Positions 25,075 to 33,654 of a stretch of DNA of 64,000 nt are shown piece by piece. Below the pieces are notes generated by a model that had not been told where the DNA came from, did not search any database, and saw only the letters and a list, made by a program, of their open reading frames with translations. The stretch is taken from NCBI GenBank assembly GCA_019449415.1, contig JAGRPP010000026.1, positions 97,801 through 161,800 on the forward strand. The letters run 5' to 3'. Position numbers and translations under genes: made by a program. Numbering within the stretch: position 1 is the stretch's first letter; the number at the start of each line of letters is the position of its first letter. The stretch is from Geothrix sp. Its GTDB lineage: Bacteria > Acidobacteriota > Holophagae > Holophagales > Holophagaceae.

Positions 25075-27534
25075 GTGTGCGGAATTGTGTCGTTGTGCTA
25101 TGGATCCGAGGTTTCCGCCATGGGGTGGGAGGCCGGTGAGCTGCTGAAGCGGCTGGAATACCGCGGCTACGATTCCACCGGGGCCTCCTTCATCGGGGAC
25201 GACGGGGCCATCAAGCTTCTGAAGAAGGTCGGCGCTCCCAGCCGCGTGGTGCCCGAGCTGGGCATCGACCGCCAGCCCGGCCAGCGCTTCATAGGCCAGG
25301 TGCGCTGGGCCACTTACGGCGCCGTCACGGACGTGAACAGCCAGCCCCACCTCGTGCGCTGCAAGGTCGAGATGGTGGGCGCCCACAACGGCAACATCTC
25401 GAACACGGATGCCCTCAAACCTGCCCTGACCATCCAGGGTCACGCCGTGGTTTCCGACAACGACGGCGAGATGATCACGCACCTCACCGAGGATGCCTAC
25501 GCCGCCAACCTGGCGGACCCCGGTTCGGCCCTGACGGCCTGCCGGGCCGCCTACGCGGCCGCCGGACTGAAGGCTGCCGTTCCCGATGGCGCCTTCCTCC
25601 TGATGGATGCGGCCCGCAAGGCCGATGCCCGCGCCGAAGGTTCCTACGCCGCGGCCTTCGCGGATCCAAAGGTGCCCGGCGTGGTGGCCGTGAAATCCGG
25701 CTCCTCGCTCTATGCGGGCATCGGCAGCGACGCCCACGGCGACTTCGTGGTGGTGTCCAGCGACCTCACTTCCGTGCTCTCCAAGACCCGCATGCTCATC
25801 CCACTCTCCGAGGGTGAAGGGCTCTGGTTCACGGAGCGGGACTACCTGGTCTTCACCCTGGGCAAGGACTTCGCGTTCTCGGTGCCGCGGCCCAAGCGCT
25901 CCAAGCTCAATGTCCGCGATACCGGCCTGCGGGCTCCCTACCGCTATTTCATGGAGCAGGAGATCGCCTCGGCGCCCGACAACCTGGACGAGGTGCTTCG
26001 CTACTACTTCCGCTCACCCGAAACCGAGGGCCTATTCGCCGCCTTCGAGGATCGGAAGGACCTCTGCAAGGCCCTGCTGGGCAAGGTTCTCGCGCTCTAC
26101 GAAGCCCCCCACGAGCCCGCCCTGGTGGCGGCCTTCAAGAGTCTCCTGGCGGATCCCGTCCATCGGGAGCTGACCACTCGGGTGAAGCCCCACGCCGATG
26201 TCCTGCGGGCCCACGGTGGGCGGCCCCTGTCGGACGAGCGCCAGCTGCTCGCAGACCTGGAACGCCTCGATCCCCAGGCCTCCGAGGCCCTGGCCCTCTT
26301 CGACCTGCTCTTCATCTGGAAGAAGCGCCGCCGGGTCACGCGCCACCTCATGGAGCTGGTGCAGGCGATCCGGGAGACGCAGAAGGAGGGCGGGCGCGTC
26401 TTCCTGGTCGCCTCGGGCACCTCATACCACGCGGCCCTGGTGGCGGCTACCTTCTTCAACAACCTCTCAGGCGTGGCCGTCTTCCCGTGCAACCCGGGCA
26501 TGTTCCGATCCATGTACCTGAACGCGCTCCAGCCCCGCGACCTCCTCCTCGGCATCACCCAGTCCGGTGAGACGAAGGACCTGGTGGACATCTTCCAGGA
26601 TGTGCGCGCCCGGGTGCCGGGGCTGCGGCGGATCTCCCTGGTGAACAACGAGAACAGCCGCATCCCGCAGGAGCTGTCCGAGTTCTACCTGCCCATCCTC
26701 TGCGGCCCCGAGATCGCCGTGGCCGCCACCAAGAGCTTCCTCAATCAGGTGGCCATCCTCTATGTGCTGGCTGCCTCCTTCTCGCTCACCGAGCGGAAGA
26801 TCGCCGCCAACCTGGAGCGCGCCAAGGAACTCATCGCCGAGACCCTCCGGATGTGCGAGAGCGATGTGGAGGAGGCCGCGAAGCGCCTCTACCTGGAGCC
26901 CTCCCTGCACATCCTGGGCACGGGCCTCATCGGCTTGGCCCGCGAGGGCGCCCTCAAGATCCGGGAAGTGGTGCTCAACCACGCCGAGGGCTACGATGCG
27001 GCCGAGTTCAAGCACGGCCCCAACACCATTCTCGGCAAGAACACACTGTTCTCCATCCAGGACCTGGTGGGCCTGCTGGAAGTCTACGAACAGCACCGTG
27101 ACGGGCGCCCCTTCGCCGGGGGGATCGAAGCTCTCCAGGCCTGGCCGGAGCTGGTGGAGACGCGGTTCTCCAACTACCCCCTGCTCTTCGTATGCCCCAG
27201 CGAGGAGCGCGACATCCGCATCACCATCAGCCAGATCCACACCCACAAGATCCGCGGCGCCGACATTATGCTCATCGCGGAAAAGCAGCCGGAGCTGGCC
27301 CTGGCCGTGGCGGGCAAGCCCATGGGACAGGACCGCTACTGGTCGAAGTACATCGAGGTCCCCTTCAGCGGCGACCCCAACCTCTTCGTCTTCGCCGCGA
27401 CCGTGGCCCTCCAGCGCCTGGCCTTCCGCATGTCCGTGCTGAAGATGGACTATCTGGATCGACTGACTGTGGCCGACCATGGGGTCCATCCGGACGCCCC
27501 CAAAAATGTATCGAAGTCCATCACCGTAGATTAA
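25075..27534 (+). CDS. Enlarged GlmS-like glutamine amidotransferase/SIS isomerase paralogue
   Basis: An 819-residue relative of GlmS. GTG at 25075 is chosen because GGGGAGG lies 7 bases upstream and Cys becomes residue 2 (VCGIVSLCYG), as Ntn glutaminases need. It keeps RLEYRGYDSTG, RWAT, HNGN and SDND-type residues, but Tyr81 replaces the His of RWATHG. SIS motifs GITQSGETKDL, NHAEGYDAAEFKHGP and the C-terminal KSITVD are present. About 120 extra residues lie between the glutaminase and first SIS domains, and about 45 lie after KHGP. It is probably an aminating or deaminating ketose/aldose isomerase of unknown substrate. glmS proper is at 6488. Confidence 0.85.
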   Translation: MCGIVSLCYGSEVSAMGWEAGELLKRLEYRGYDSTGASFIGDDGAIKLLKKVGAPSRVVPELGIDRQPGQRFIGQVRWATYGAVTDVNSQPHLVRCKVEMVGAHNGNISNTDALKPALTIQGHAVVSDNDGEMITHLTEDAYAANLADPGSALTACRAAYAAAGLKAAVPDGAFLLMDAARKADARAEGSYAAAFADPKVPGVVAVKSGSSLYAGIGSDAHGDFVVVSSDLTSVLSKTRMLIPLSEGEGLWFTERDYLVFTLGKDFAFSVPRPKRSKLNVRDTGLRAPYRYFMEQEIASAPDNLDEVLRYYFRSPETEGLFAAFEDRKDLCKALLGKVLALYEAPHEPALVAAFKSLLADPVHRELTTRVKPHADVLRAHGGRPLSDERQLLADLERLDPQASEALALFDLLFIWKKRRRVTRHLMELVQAIRETQKEGGRVFLVASGTSYHAALVAATFFNNLSGVAVFPCNPGMFRSMYLNALQPRDLLLGITQSGETKDLVDIFQDVRARVPGLRRISLVNNENSRIPQELSEFYLPILCGPEIAVAATKSFLNQVAILYVLAASFSLTERKIAANLERAKELIAETLRMCESDVEEAAKRLYLEPSLHILGTGLIGLAREGALKIREVVLNHAEGYDAAEFKHGPNTILGKNTLFSIQDLVGLLEVYEQHRDGRPFAGGIEALQAWPELVETRFSNYPLLFVCPSEERDIRITISQIHTHKIRGADIMLIAEKQPELALAVAGKPMGQDRYWSKYIEVPFSGDPNLFVFAATVALQRLAFRMSVLKMDYLDRLTVADHGVHPDAPKNVSKSITVD

Positions 27535-27549
27535 AAATCGTGGAATCAG

Positions 27550-27578
27550 TTAGATAGATTCGAGTCTGGAGCTATTAA
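27550..27578 (+). promoter_or_regulatory. AT-rich promoter region of ric
   Basis: The stretch 27535-27610 is sharply AT-rich against a 68% GC background. A TTAGAT/TATTAA pair with 17-base spacing (27550-27555, 27573-27578) is the best sigma-70-like candidate, but both hexamers are imperfect. It would place the start near 27585, inside the operator-like site. Confidence 0.35.
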
Positions 27579-27583
27579 AGAAA

Positions 27584-27605
27584 ATATGACCTTTTTAGTC
27601 AAGAT
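27584..27605 (+). promoter_or_regulatory. Rrf2/IscR-like operator upstream of ric
   Basis: TGAC-CTTTTTA-GTCA: GAC and GTC half-sites 7 bases apart with an AT-rich centre, as in IscR type-1 sites. The same arrangement occurs before sufB at 62866-62890. It would overlap the expected transcription start. Confidence 0.45.
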
Positions 27606-27672
27606 GTGATGACCCTCACGGCCCGGCCGTCGCATCCTGGGTGCCGGGGATCGTCCCCACCGAGGAGCCGAC

Positions 27673-28389
27673 ATGAACACGGAACTGGACACGAAGGTGG
27701 GCGAGCTGGTGATGGCGCGACCCGAAACCATGCGCTACTTCGAGCGCCTGGGCATCGACTACTGCTGCGGCGGCCACCGCAGCCTCGCGGAAGCCTGCCA
27801 GCTCGCCCACCAGGATCCCGAAACGGTCCTGAAGGGCCTGGCCACCGTGGAGATCCCCACCGCGGGCGTCCCCTCACTCCGCGATTGGACTCACGCCCCG
27901 CTCGGGGACCTCATCCAGCACATCGTGACCACCCACCACGACTATCTCCGCGAGGAGATGCCCCGCCTCGAGATGCTCCTCGAGAAGGTCCTCCGGGCCC
28001 ACGGCGAGCGGCATCCCGAACTGGAGCGCGTGGGCCAGCTCTACCGGGCCCTGGTGGCCGACCTCATGCCGCACATGATGAAGGAAGAGCAGATCCTCTT
28101 CCCCTTCATCCGGCAGATGGAACAGGGGCAAACGGGTTCCTCCTGCTTCGGCTCGGTGCAGAGCCCCATCCGCGTCATGGAAATGGAGCACGAGGCCGTC
28201 GGGGCCCTGCTGACGGAGCTTCGGGACCTCACCGACGCCTACACCACGCCGGCGGATGACTGCGCCACCTTCCGGGCCCTCTACGACGGCCTGGAGACCA
28301 TGGAGCGCGACCTGCACCTGCACATCTACCTGGAAAACCAGATTCTCCACCCCCGTGCCACGGCGATGGAGGCGGGCGCCCGCGTCTGA
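27673..28389 (+). CDS. ric: Iron-sulfur cluster repair di-iron protein (Ric/ScdA/YtfE)
   Basis: Repairs Fe-S clusters damaged by NO or oxidants, 238 residues. The N-terminal ScdA domain has VGELVMARPETMRYFERLGIDYCCGGHRSL (Cys31, Cys32). The hemerythrin-like four-helix domain supplies iron ligands from HIVTTHHDYLREEMPRL, PHMMKEEQILFPFI, MEMEHEAVGALL and HLHIYLENQILHPRA. GAGGAG precedes the ATG. It stands alone behind an AT-rich leader with an Rrf2-like site. Confidence 0.95.
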   Translation: MNTELDTKVGELVMARPETMRYFERLGIDYCCGGHRSLAEACQLAHQDPETVLKGLATVEIPTAGVPSLRDWTHAPLGDLIQHIVTTHHDYLREEMPRLEMLLEKVLRAHGERHPELERVGQLYRALVADLMPHMMKEEQILFPFIRQMEQGQTGSSCFGSVQSPIRVMEMEHEAVGALLTELRDLTDAYTTPADDCATFRALYDGLETMERDLHLHIYLENQILHPRATAMEAGARV

Positions 28390-28398
28390 CCCTTCGGA

Positions 28399-28617
28399 TC
28401 AGTGAGCGTCCTGCACGCTCCAGCGATCCGTGCAGCCGTGGCTTTCGACCACCTGACGCGCCCTCCGCATGCGGAGGGTGTGCTGGACGGTCTGCATCGC
28501 GGTGAACAGCGCCTCCCGGATGCCCAGCCGTGCCAGATCGGCGGCGGTGAACCAGGTGACGCCCTCCCCGTCTTTGCGCGTGGCGTGGTCGGTCAGGATC
28601 TGCTCGGTGATGCCCAC
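28399..28617 (-). CDS. Hypothetical 72-aa protein
   Basis: Small protein with a GTG start at 28617 supported by CTGGAGG 6 bases upstream. The sequence has helical, charged segments (MGITEQILTDHATRKDGEGVTWF, AADLARLGIREALFTAMQTVQHTLRMRRARQVVES). I recognise no family. It converges on ric with a 9-base gap and is divergent from plsC. Confidence 0.55.
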   Translation of the reverse strand: MGITEQILTDHATRKDGEGVTWFTAADLARLGIREALFTAMQTVQHTLRMRRARQVVESHGCTDRWSVQDAH

Positions 28618-28662
28618 GGGAGACCTCCAGAACTGCTAGCTTGAATAGCACGAGGAGGCGTC

Positions 28663-29412
28663 GTGGCCAACTGGCGGGACACGGGATTCGGCGGGGTTGT
28701 GATGGCGACCTGGGCCCTGGCGACGGTCCCCCTGACCGTCCTGGGCATCCTGTTGGCCGTGCCCGTCCTCGGTCGGCGGCGGGCCTTCTTCACCGTCGGA
28801 CCGATGTTCGCCCGCGGCATGGCCTGGTTCTGCCACATCCCCTACACCCTCCACGGCTGGGAGCGGATGCCGGATGCCATCCGCGAAGGCCGCCAGTCCG
28901 TGATCTTCATGTCGAACCACGAAAGCCAGATGGACCCCCCCATCCTGGTGGCCGCTCTTCCTCTCCCCGCGGTCTACATCGCCAAGAAGGAGCTGAAGTA
29001 TGTGCCCTTCATCGGCTGGGCCGGGTGGGCTGCGGGGGTGATCTTCATCGACCGCGGCGACCGGGAGCGGGCCCGCCGCAGCATCCGCGATGCGGCCCAG
29101 CAGATCCGCGACGGCAAGAATGTGGTGATCTTTCCCGAAGGCACCCGCAGCCACACCGGCCAGATGCTGCCCTTCAAGAAGGGCGGTTTCGCCTTGGCCC
29201 AGGATGCAGGTGTGCCCATCGTGCCCATGGCCACCGTGGGGGGCCACCAGGTGCTCCCACCGGGCAGCATGAAGATCCGGCCGGGCCGGTACACCCTCGT
29301 GATGGGTCAGCCCGTCCATCCGTCCGACCATCCGGATCGCGATTCCCTCGTGCAGGAGGTGCGCCGCCGCATCGAGGAGCTGGTGGCCCAGGCCCACGAG
29401 ACGGCCTGCTAG
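28663..29412 (+). CDS. plsC: 1-acyl-sn-glycerol-3-phosphate acyltransferase PlsC
   Basis: Acylates lysophosphatidic acid to phosphatidic acid at the inner membrane, 249 residues. There is a hydrophobic N-terminus (about 11-35). The catalytic NH(x4)D motif is NHESQMD at residues 85-91. The substrate motif FPEGTRSHTG lies near 160, followed by PIVPMATVGG. The GTG start at 28663 follows GAGGAGG. Confidence 0.95.
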   Translation: MANWRDTGFGGVVMATWALATVPLTVLGILLAVPVLGRRRAFFTVGPMFARGMAWFCHIPYTLHGWERMPDAIREGRQSVIFMSNHESQMDPPILVAALPLPAVYIAKKELKYVPFIGWAGWAAGVIFIDRGDRERARRSIRDAAQQIRDGKNVVIFPEGTRSHTGQMLPFKKGGFALAQDAGVPIVPMATVGGHQVLPPGSMKIRPGRYTLVMGQPVHPSDHPDRDSLVQEVRRRIEELVAQAHETAC

Positions 29413-29435
29413 GGTCTGTTTTGAAAACAGACCCT
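29411..29435. terminator. 12-bp inverted repeat between plsC and the kinase gene
   Basis: AGGGTCTGTTTT and AAAACAGACCCT are perfect inverted arms around a single G. The repeat includes the last two bases of the plsC stop codon and ends 7 bases before the convergent kinase stop. The T run in each arm fits a bidirectional terminator. Confidence 0.7.
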
Positions 29436-29442
29436 GGGGGTC

Positions 29443-31974
29443 CTACCGGAAGGCCGGATCCTGCTGGGCCACGCGGCGCTTGCCCGCGTGCAGGCGGTCC
29501 GCCAGATCGAGCAGGTTCTTGGCGCCCGCCGGATCACCCAGCCGGGCGGCCATGCGGGCCATGAAATAGAGGTTCACGGAAAGCACCCGCTTCTCGTTGT
29601 GCTTCTTGGCCGCGAGATCTGAGGCCAACAGCTTCTGCCGGTAGCTTTCGATCTGCGCCCGGGCACTCACCGCGTCGCCTTCCACGGCCTGCTTGACCGC
29701 CACCAGGAGCACGGTGTTGGAGTGATCCGGAGGCCAGGCGTTCTCCAGCTCCCGGAGACACCCTTCGGCGGAGGCGCGGTCCCCACGGTCCCAGGCGGTG
29801 TAGGCCATGAGGCTGCGCAGCACATTGGAAGTCGGCACCTCGCGCAGGCCGGCCTTCAGCCGGACTTCGGCCTCCGGAGCGCGCCCCATCCAGAGCAGAG
29901 CATCCGCAGCGGTGACATAGGCGTACTCGGCGGAGGGCCGCAGGGCGATGGCGCGGTCCGCATGCTCGAGGGCCTGGAGGAGGTCGCCGTCATTCTGCAG
30001 CAGCACGCCGTACCGGTGATGGGCCTGCCAGCCCTCGGGGAAGAGCGCGAGGGACTTCTCGAAGTACCGCCGGGCCGTCTGGTGGTTATCCTCGCCTTCC
30101 AGACCCGCGAAGACATCCGCCAGCACATCGTAGGCCTTGTGGTCCGCGGGATCGAGCCGCACGGCCTGGAGCGCGGAGCGGCTCGCGCCCTCCAGATCGC
30201 CCAAGCGCAGCAGGATGGAGCCCAGGGCCCGATAGGCCTGGGAGGCGCTGGGATCCAGGGCGATGGCCTGCTCGGCAGCGGCCTTGCCCTGACGGAGCAG
30301 GGCCTGCCCCTCGGCGAAGCGCCCCTGGCTCAGGGCGCGGGTCGCCCCCAGCTCCGCCAGGGTCCAGGCGTATTCCGCCCGGGCCGGAGCGTAGTCGGGC
30401 TCGATCTCGATGGCCGAGGCCAGCAGGGAGTTCGCCAGCTGGACCGCGTCCTGGTTGCCATCCGTGATGACCTGGAGGGCCTTGGTGTAGAGCTCCCGGG
30501 TGCGGGGATTCTTGGCCTGGGAGCGAAGCGAGCCCGGATCGCTGCCCAGCCCCATCTCCTGGGGCAGCCGCTGCTGCAGTTCGTCCTCCAGCTTCAGGAG
30601 GTCGGTCACGGGACGGTCCAGCTGGAACTGGTGCCGGGTCGCCCCCCGCGCCACATCCACCACGCGCACGCCCATGCGGAGCTGCCCCCCCACGACCTGA
30701 TAGCTGCCGAGGACCAATAGCTCCGCCTTGAGCTGGCGACCCAATTCGCCGAGGGCCCGGGGGGCCTGTCCCGGGGTGTCGCCCAGCTGGTGCATGGCCT
30801 CCACCACCCGCAGGCGGTCCACCACCAGGATGTCGTCTCGCCGCACCAGCCCGTAGGCCATGGCATCCGCAAAGCTGTTGCTCAGCCAGGCATGCTCCGC
30901 ATCCGGCTGCAGCTGCTCCATGGGCAGGATGGCCACCACCCGGCGCCCCCGGGTGAAGTCCAGCCGCGAGGCCCGGCGGGCCTCCCCCAGGCCGGAGCCG
31001 TCGCGGCTGCGGAGCAGCCAACCGCCGAGCCCGGCCGCCACCACGATGACCAGGCCTGCGGAAACGAGGAGCCAGGTCCGCCGGGGCCGGCGGAGCAGTG
31101 CCACCGGCCGACTGAGGTGGGGCACCGTGGCCGTGGGGATGTTCTCGGACAGCCCGGCGACCAGGGCCTGCAGGTTCGGGAACCGGTCCTTCGGCGACTT
31201 GGCCATCAGGCGGTGGATGGCGTCCTGGAGGGTGCGCGGGAGGTCCGGCCTCGCCTCCGAGAGGGGCCGCGGCTCGTCGCGCGTCACCGCATAGAGCGTG
31301 TCCACGAGGCTGCCCCGCAGGAAGGGGTGGACCGCCGTCGCCAGCTCGTAGAGCACCACGCCCAGGCTGAACTGGTCCGATTGGCCCGTGAGGGGCTGGC
31401 CATTGGCCTGCTCCGGACTCATGTAGGCGGGTGTGCCCTGGCTGTAGCCGGGCGCCGTGTGCTCGACGAGGGTCATGTGGTGGGAGGTCGGCCCCGCGGG
31501 CAGGTCGTCGGCGCCCCGGCGGGCGATGCCGAAATCCAGGATCTTGAGCTGGCCTTCGTCCGTCAGCAGCAGGTTCTCGGGCTTGATGTCGCGATGGACG
31601 ATGCCCTTCTGGTGCGCGTGGGAGAGGGCCGCCGCGGCCTGGCGGGCCAGATCCTGCAGGGCCTCGCCTTCGAGCGGACGGCCCACCAGGGCGCGGAGCG
31701 TGCGGCCCACCACCAACTCCATGGCGATGTAGGGCGTCCCCTCCACCTCGCCGGCGTCGTAGATGTGGGCGATGTTCGGGTGATTGAGCTGGCAGGCCAG
31801 CTTGGCCTCCCCGATGAGCGCCTTGCGCCGGAGATCATCGGCATCCTTCAGGATCTTGAGCGCCACCTCCCGCTCGAGCCGCAGGTCGAGGGCCTTCCAG
31901 ACTTCGCCCATGGCGCCTTCCCCGAGCCGGGAGATCAGACGGTAGGAACCGAAGTGGGAGGCGTCGGAGATCAA
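29443..31974 (-). CDS. Transmembrane Ser/Thr protein kinase with TolB-like and TPR regions
   Basis: An 843-residue Hanks-type kinase. The glycine loop LGEGAMGEVW is at 18-27, Lys40 in VALKIL, HRDIKPEN at 127-134, DFG at 147-149 and the SPEQ segment at 186-189. One transmembrane helix lies at about 301-321. The outer part begins with a TolB-like domain (RVVAILPMEQL... to about 480), then TPR-like repeats to the end (LDPSASQAYRALGSILLRLGDLEGASRSALQAVRLDPADHKAYDVLADVFAGL). It could sense envelope state and phosphorylate cytoplasmic targets. It is divergent from a sigma-54 activator, and functional coupling is only possible. Confidence 0.92.
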   Translation of the reverse strand: MISDASHFGSYRLISRLGEGAMGEVWKALDLRLEREVALKILKDADDLRRKALIGEAKLACQLNHPNIAHIYDAGEVEGTPYIAMELVVGRTLRALVGRPLEGEALQDLARQAAAALSHAHQKGIVHRDIKPENLLLTDEGQLKILDFGIARRGADDLPAGPTSHHMTLVEHTAPGYSQGTPAYMSPEQANGQPLTGQSDQFSLGVVLYELATAVHPFLRGSLVDTLYAVTRDEPRPLSEARPDLPRTLQDAIHRLMAKSPKDRFPNLQALVAGLSENIPTATVPHLSRPVALLRRPRRTWLLVSAGLVIVVAAGLGGWLLRSRDGSGLGEARRASRLDFTRGRRVVAILPMEQLQPDAEHAWLSNSFADAMAYGLVRRDDILVVDRLRVVEAMHQLGDTPGQAPRALGELGRQLKAELLVLGSYQVVGGQLRMGVRVVDVARGATRHQFQLDRPVTDLLKLEDELQQRLPQEMGLGSDPGSLRSQAKNPRTRELYTKALQVITDGNQDAVQLANSLLASAIEIEPDYAPARAEYAWTLAELGATRALSQGRFAEGQALLRQGKAAAEQAIALDPSASQAYRALGSILLRLGDLEGASRSALQAVRLDPADHKAYDVLADVFAGLEGEDNHQTARRYFEKSLALFPEGWQAHHRYGVLLQNDGDLLQALEHADRAIALRPSAEYAYVTAADALLWMGRAPEAEVRLKAGLREVPTSNVLRSLMAYTAWDRGDRASAEGCLRELENAWPPDHSNTVLLVAVKQAVEGDAVSARAQIESYRQKLLASDLAAKKHNEKRVLSVNLYFMARMAARLGDPAGAKNLLDLADRLHAGKRRVAQQDPAFR

Positions 31975-32051
31975 GCAGGTCCTTGGTGGCAGGAATGAAG
32001 TATACCTTTCGACCTAGGGAAGCGTTTATGTTGCTGGAGGCTTGACCACCA

Positions 32052-32067
32052 TCTCGAAATGTCGAGA
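32052..32067. promoter_or_regulatory. Inverted repeat in the kinase/activator divergent gap
   Basis: TCTCGA-AATG-TCGAGA is a perfect 6-bp-arm palindrome. It overlaps an ATG at 32059 that has no ribosome site, which favours the GTG start at 32086 and leaves the palindrome in the 5' leader, where an autoregulatory protein could bind. Confidence 0.4.
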
Positions 32068-32085
32068 ATCGGGGTGGAGGTAGCC

Positions 32086-33624
32086 GTGCCCACGCCGGAT
32101 CTCGAGACCGCCCTCACCGGAGCCCGCCTGGTGGAAGAAGCGGGCGCCCTGCTCACCCTGGGCGAGGAGCCGGAACGCATGGTCGCCCATGCCTTCGAGC
32201 GCCTGGGCCAGCTGGTGCCCTACGATCTCGCCACCGTCCTGCTGCGGGAGGGCGAAGGCCTGCGGGTCGCCTACGCGGTGGGTCCCCTGGCCACGCCCCA
32301 GCTGTCCGAAGCCCGGATCCCCGTGCGGGGCAACCTCCGCTTGCAGAACGCCCTCAAGGCCCGCTCCCGGCCCGCCACCTTCGAGGAGGACGATCCCGGC
32401 GAGGACACCTTCCACGGTCTCCTCGAGATGCCCCATGGGCACAGCTGCCTCGTGGCTCCCCTCCGCAGCCGCGGCGAGACCTTCGGCCTCATGACCCTCG
32501 ACGCGATGGTGTGCCGGCAGTATCCCGAGAGTGTGCTCCACCATGTGGGCGTCTTTGCCTCCCTCCTCGCCCTGGGCCTCAAGCAGGCCGAACACCTGGC
32601 CCGGCTGGCCGAACGGGAGCGCAGCCTGGCAGAGGAGGTCAGCTACTTCCGCGAGGTCCAGCGCCGGGATGTCCTGCAGGAGCCCCTGCGGGCCGGCAGC
32701 CCCGCCATGCTCGGCATCCTCGACCAGCTGCGCCAGGTGGCCGCCACCGCGGCGACGGTGCTCATCACCGGGGAGACCGGCACCGGCAAGGAGAAGGTGG
32801 CCCAGACGCTCCACCATCTCTCGCCCCGCCGCGACAAGCCCTTCATCAAGGTCAACTGCAGCGCCCTGCCCGCCTCGCTCATCGAGTCCGAGCTGTTCGG
32901 CCATGTAAAGGGTGCCTTCAGCGGCGCCGCCTCGGCCCGCAAAGGGCGATTCGAGCTGGCCGATGGGGGCACCCTCTTCCTCGACGAGATCGGCGACCTG
33001 CCCCTGGACCTCCAGCCCAAGCTGCTGCGCGCCATCCAGGAGAAGGAGATCGATCCGCTGGGCTCGGAGCAGCCCCGCAAGGTCAATGTGCGCCTGGTGG
33101 CCGCCACCCACGCGGACCTCCGCAAGGCCGTAGCTGAGGGCCGCTTCCGCGAGGATCTCTTCTACCGCCTCAGCGTCTTCCCCATCCACCTGCCCCCGCT
33201 CAGGGAGCGGCCCGAGGACATCGCCGCCCTGGCCGAGGGGTTCCTCGACCGCTTTGCCCGGGAGAATCGCCGTCCGCCCATCCGCCTGCCGGAGGCCGTG
33301 CGCGAACAGCTCGAGGCCTACGCCTGGCCCGGCAATGTGCGCGAGCTCCACAATGTGCTGGAGCGCGCCGCCATTCTCTCGGCCGGCCACGAGCTGCGCC
33401 TCCCCCCGGGTGCCCTGCCCTCGCGAAGCGGCAGTGAACGAACCGGGCGGCCCCTTACCTGGGCGGCCCAGGAGCGCGCCTACCTGGAGCGGCTGCTCCG
33501 CCACACCCGCGGCAAGATCTCCGGCGCCGACGGCGCCGCGGTCCTGGCGGATCTGGCTCCCTCTACTCTGCTGTCGCGGCTGGAAAAGCTGGGGCTGCGC
33601 CCGAAGGACTTCCGCGAAGCGTGA
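32086..33624 (+). CDS. FhlA/NorR-like sigma-54 dependent activator (GAF-AAA-HTH)
   Basis: Enhancer-binding regulator of 512 residues. A GAF-type sensory domain covers about 20-175. The AAA+ domain has Walker A GETGTGKE, the sigma-54 contact loop as GAFSGA instead of GAFTGA, Walker B GGTLFLDEIGDLP, and the R-finger region EDLFYRLSVFPIHLPPLRER. The C-terminal helix-turn-helix (GADGAAVLADLAPSTLLSRLEKLGLRP) is closest to FhlA. GTG at 32086 has GGAGG 5 bases upstream. The ATG at 32059 has none. The effector and targets are unknown. Confidence 0.9.
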   Translation: MPTPDLETALTGARLVEEAGALLTLGEEPERMVAHAFERLGQLVPYDLATVLLREGEGLRVAYAVGPLATPQLSEARIPVRGNLRLQNALKARSRPATFEEDDPGEDTFHGLLEMPHGHSCLVAPLRSRGETFGLMTLDAMVCRQYPESVLHHVGVFASLLALGLKQAEHLARLAERERSLAEEVSYFREVQRRDVLQEPLRAGSPAMLGILDQLRQVAATAATVLITGETGTGKEKVAQTLHHLSPRRDKPFIKVNCSALPASLIESELFGHVKGAFSGAASARKGRFELADGGTLFLDEIGDLPLDLQPKLLRAIQEKEIDPLGSEQPRKVNVRLVAATHADLRKAVAEGRFREDLFYRLSVFPIHLPPLRERPEDIAALAEGFLDRFARENRRPPIRLPEAVREQLEAYAWPGNVRELHNVLERAAILSAGHELRLPPGALPSRSGSERTGRPLTWAAQERAYLERLLRHTRGKISGADGAAVLADLAPSTLLSRLEKLGLRPKDFREA

Positions 33625-33654
33625 TAGCGTGGGTGCACTTCCCCGGAGCGAAGG

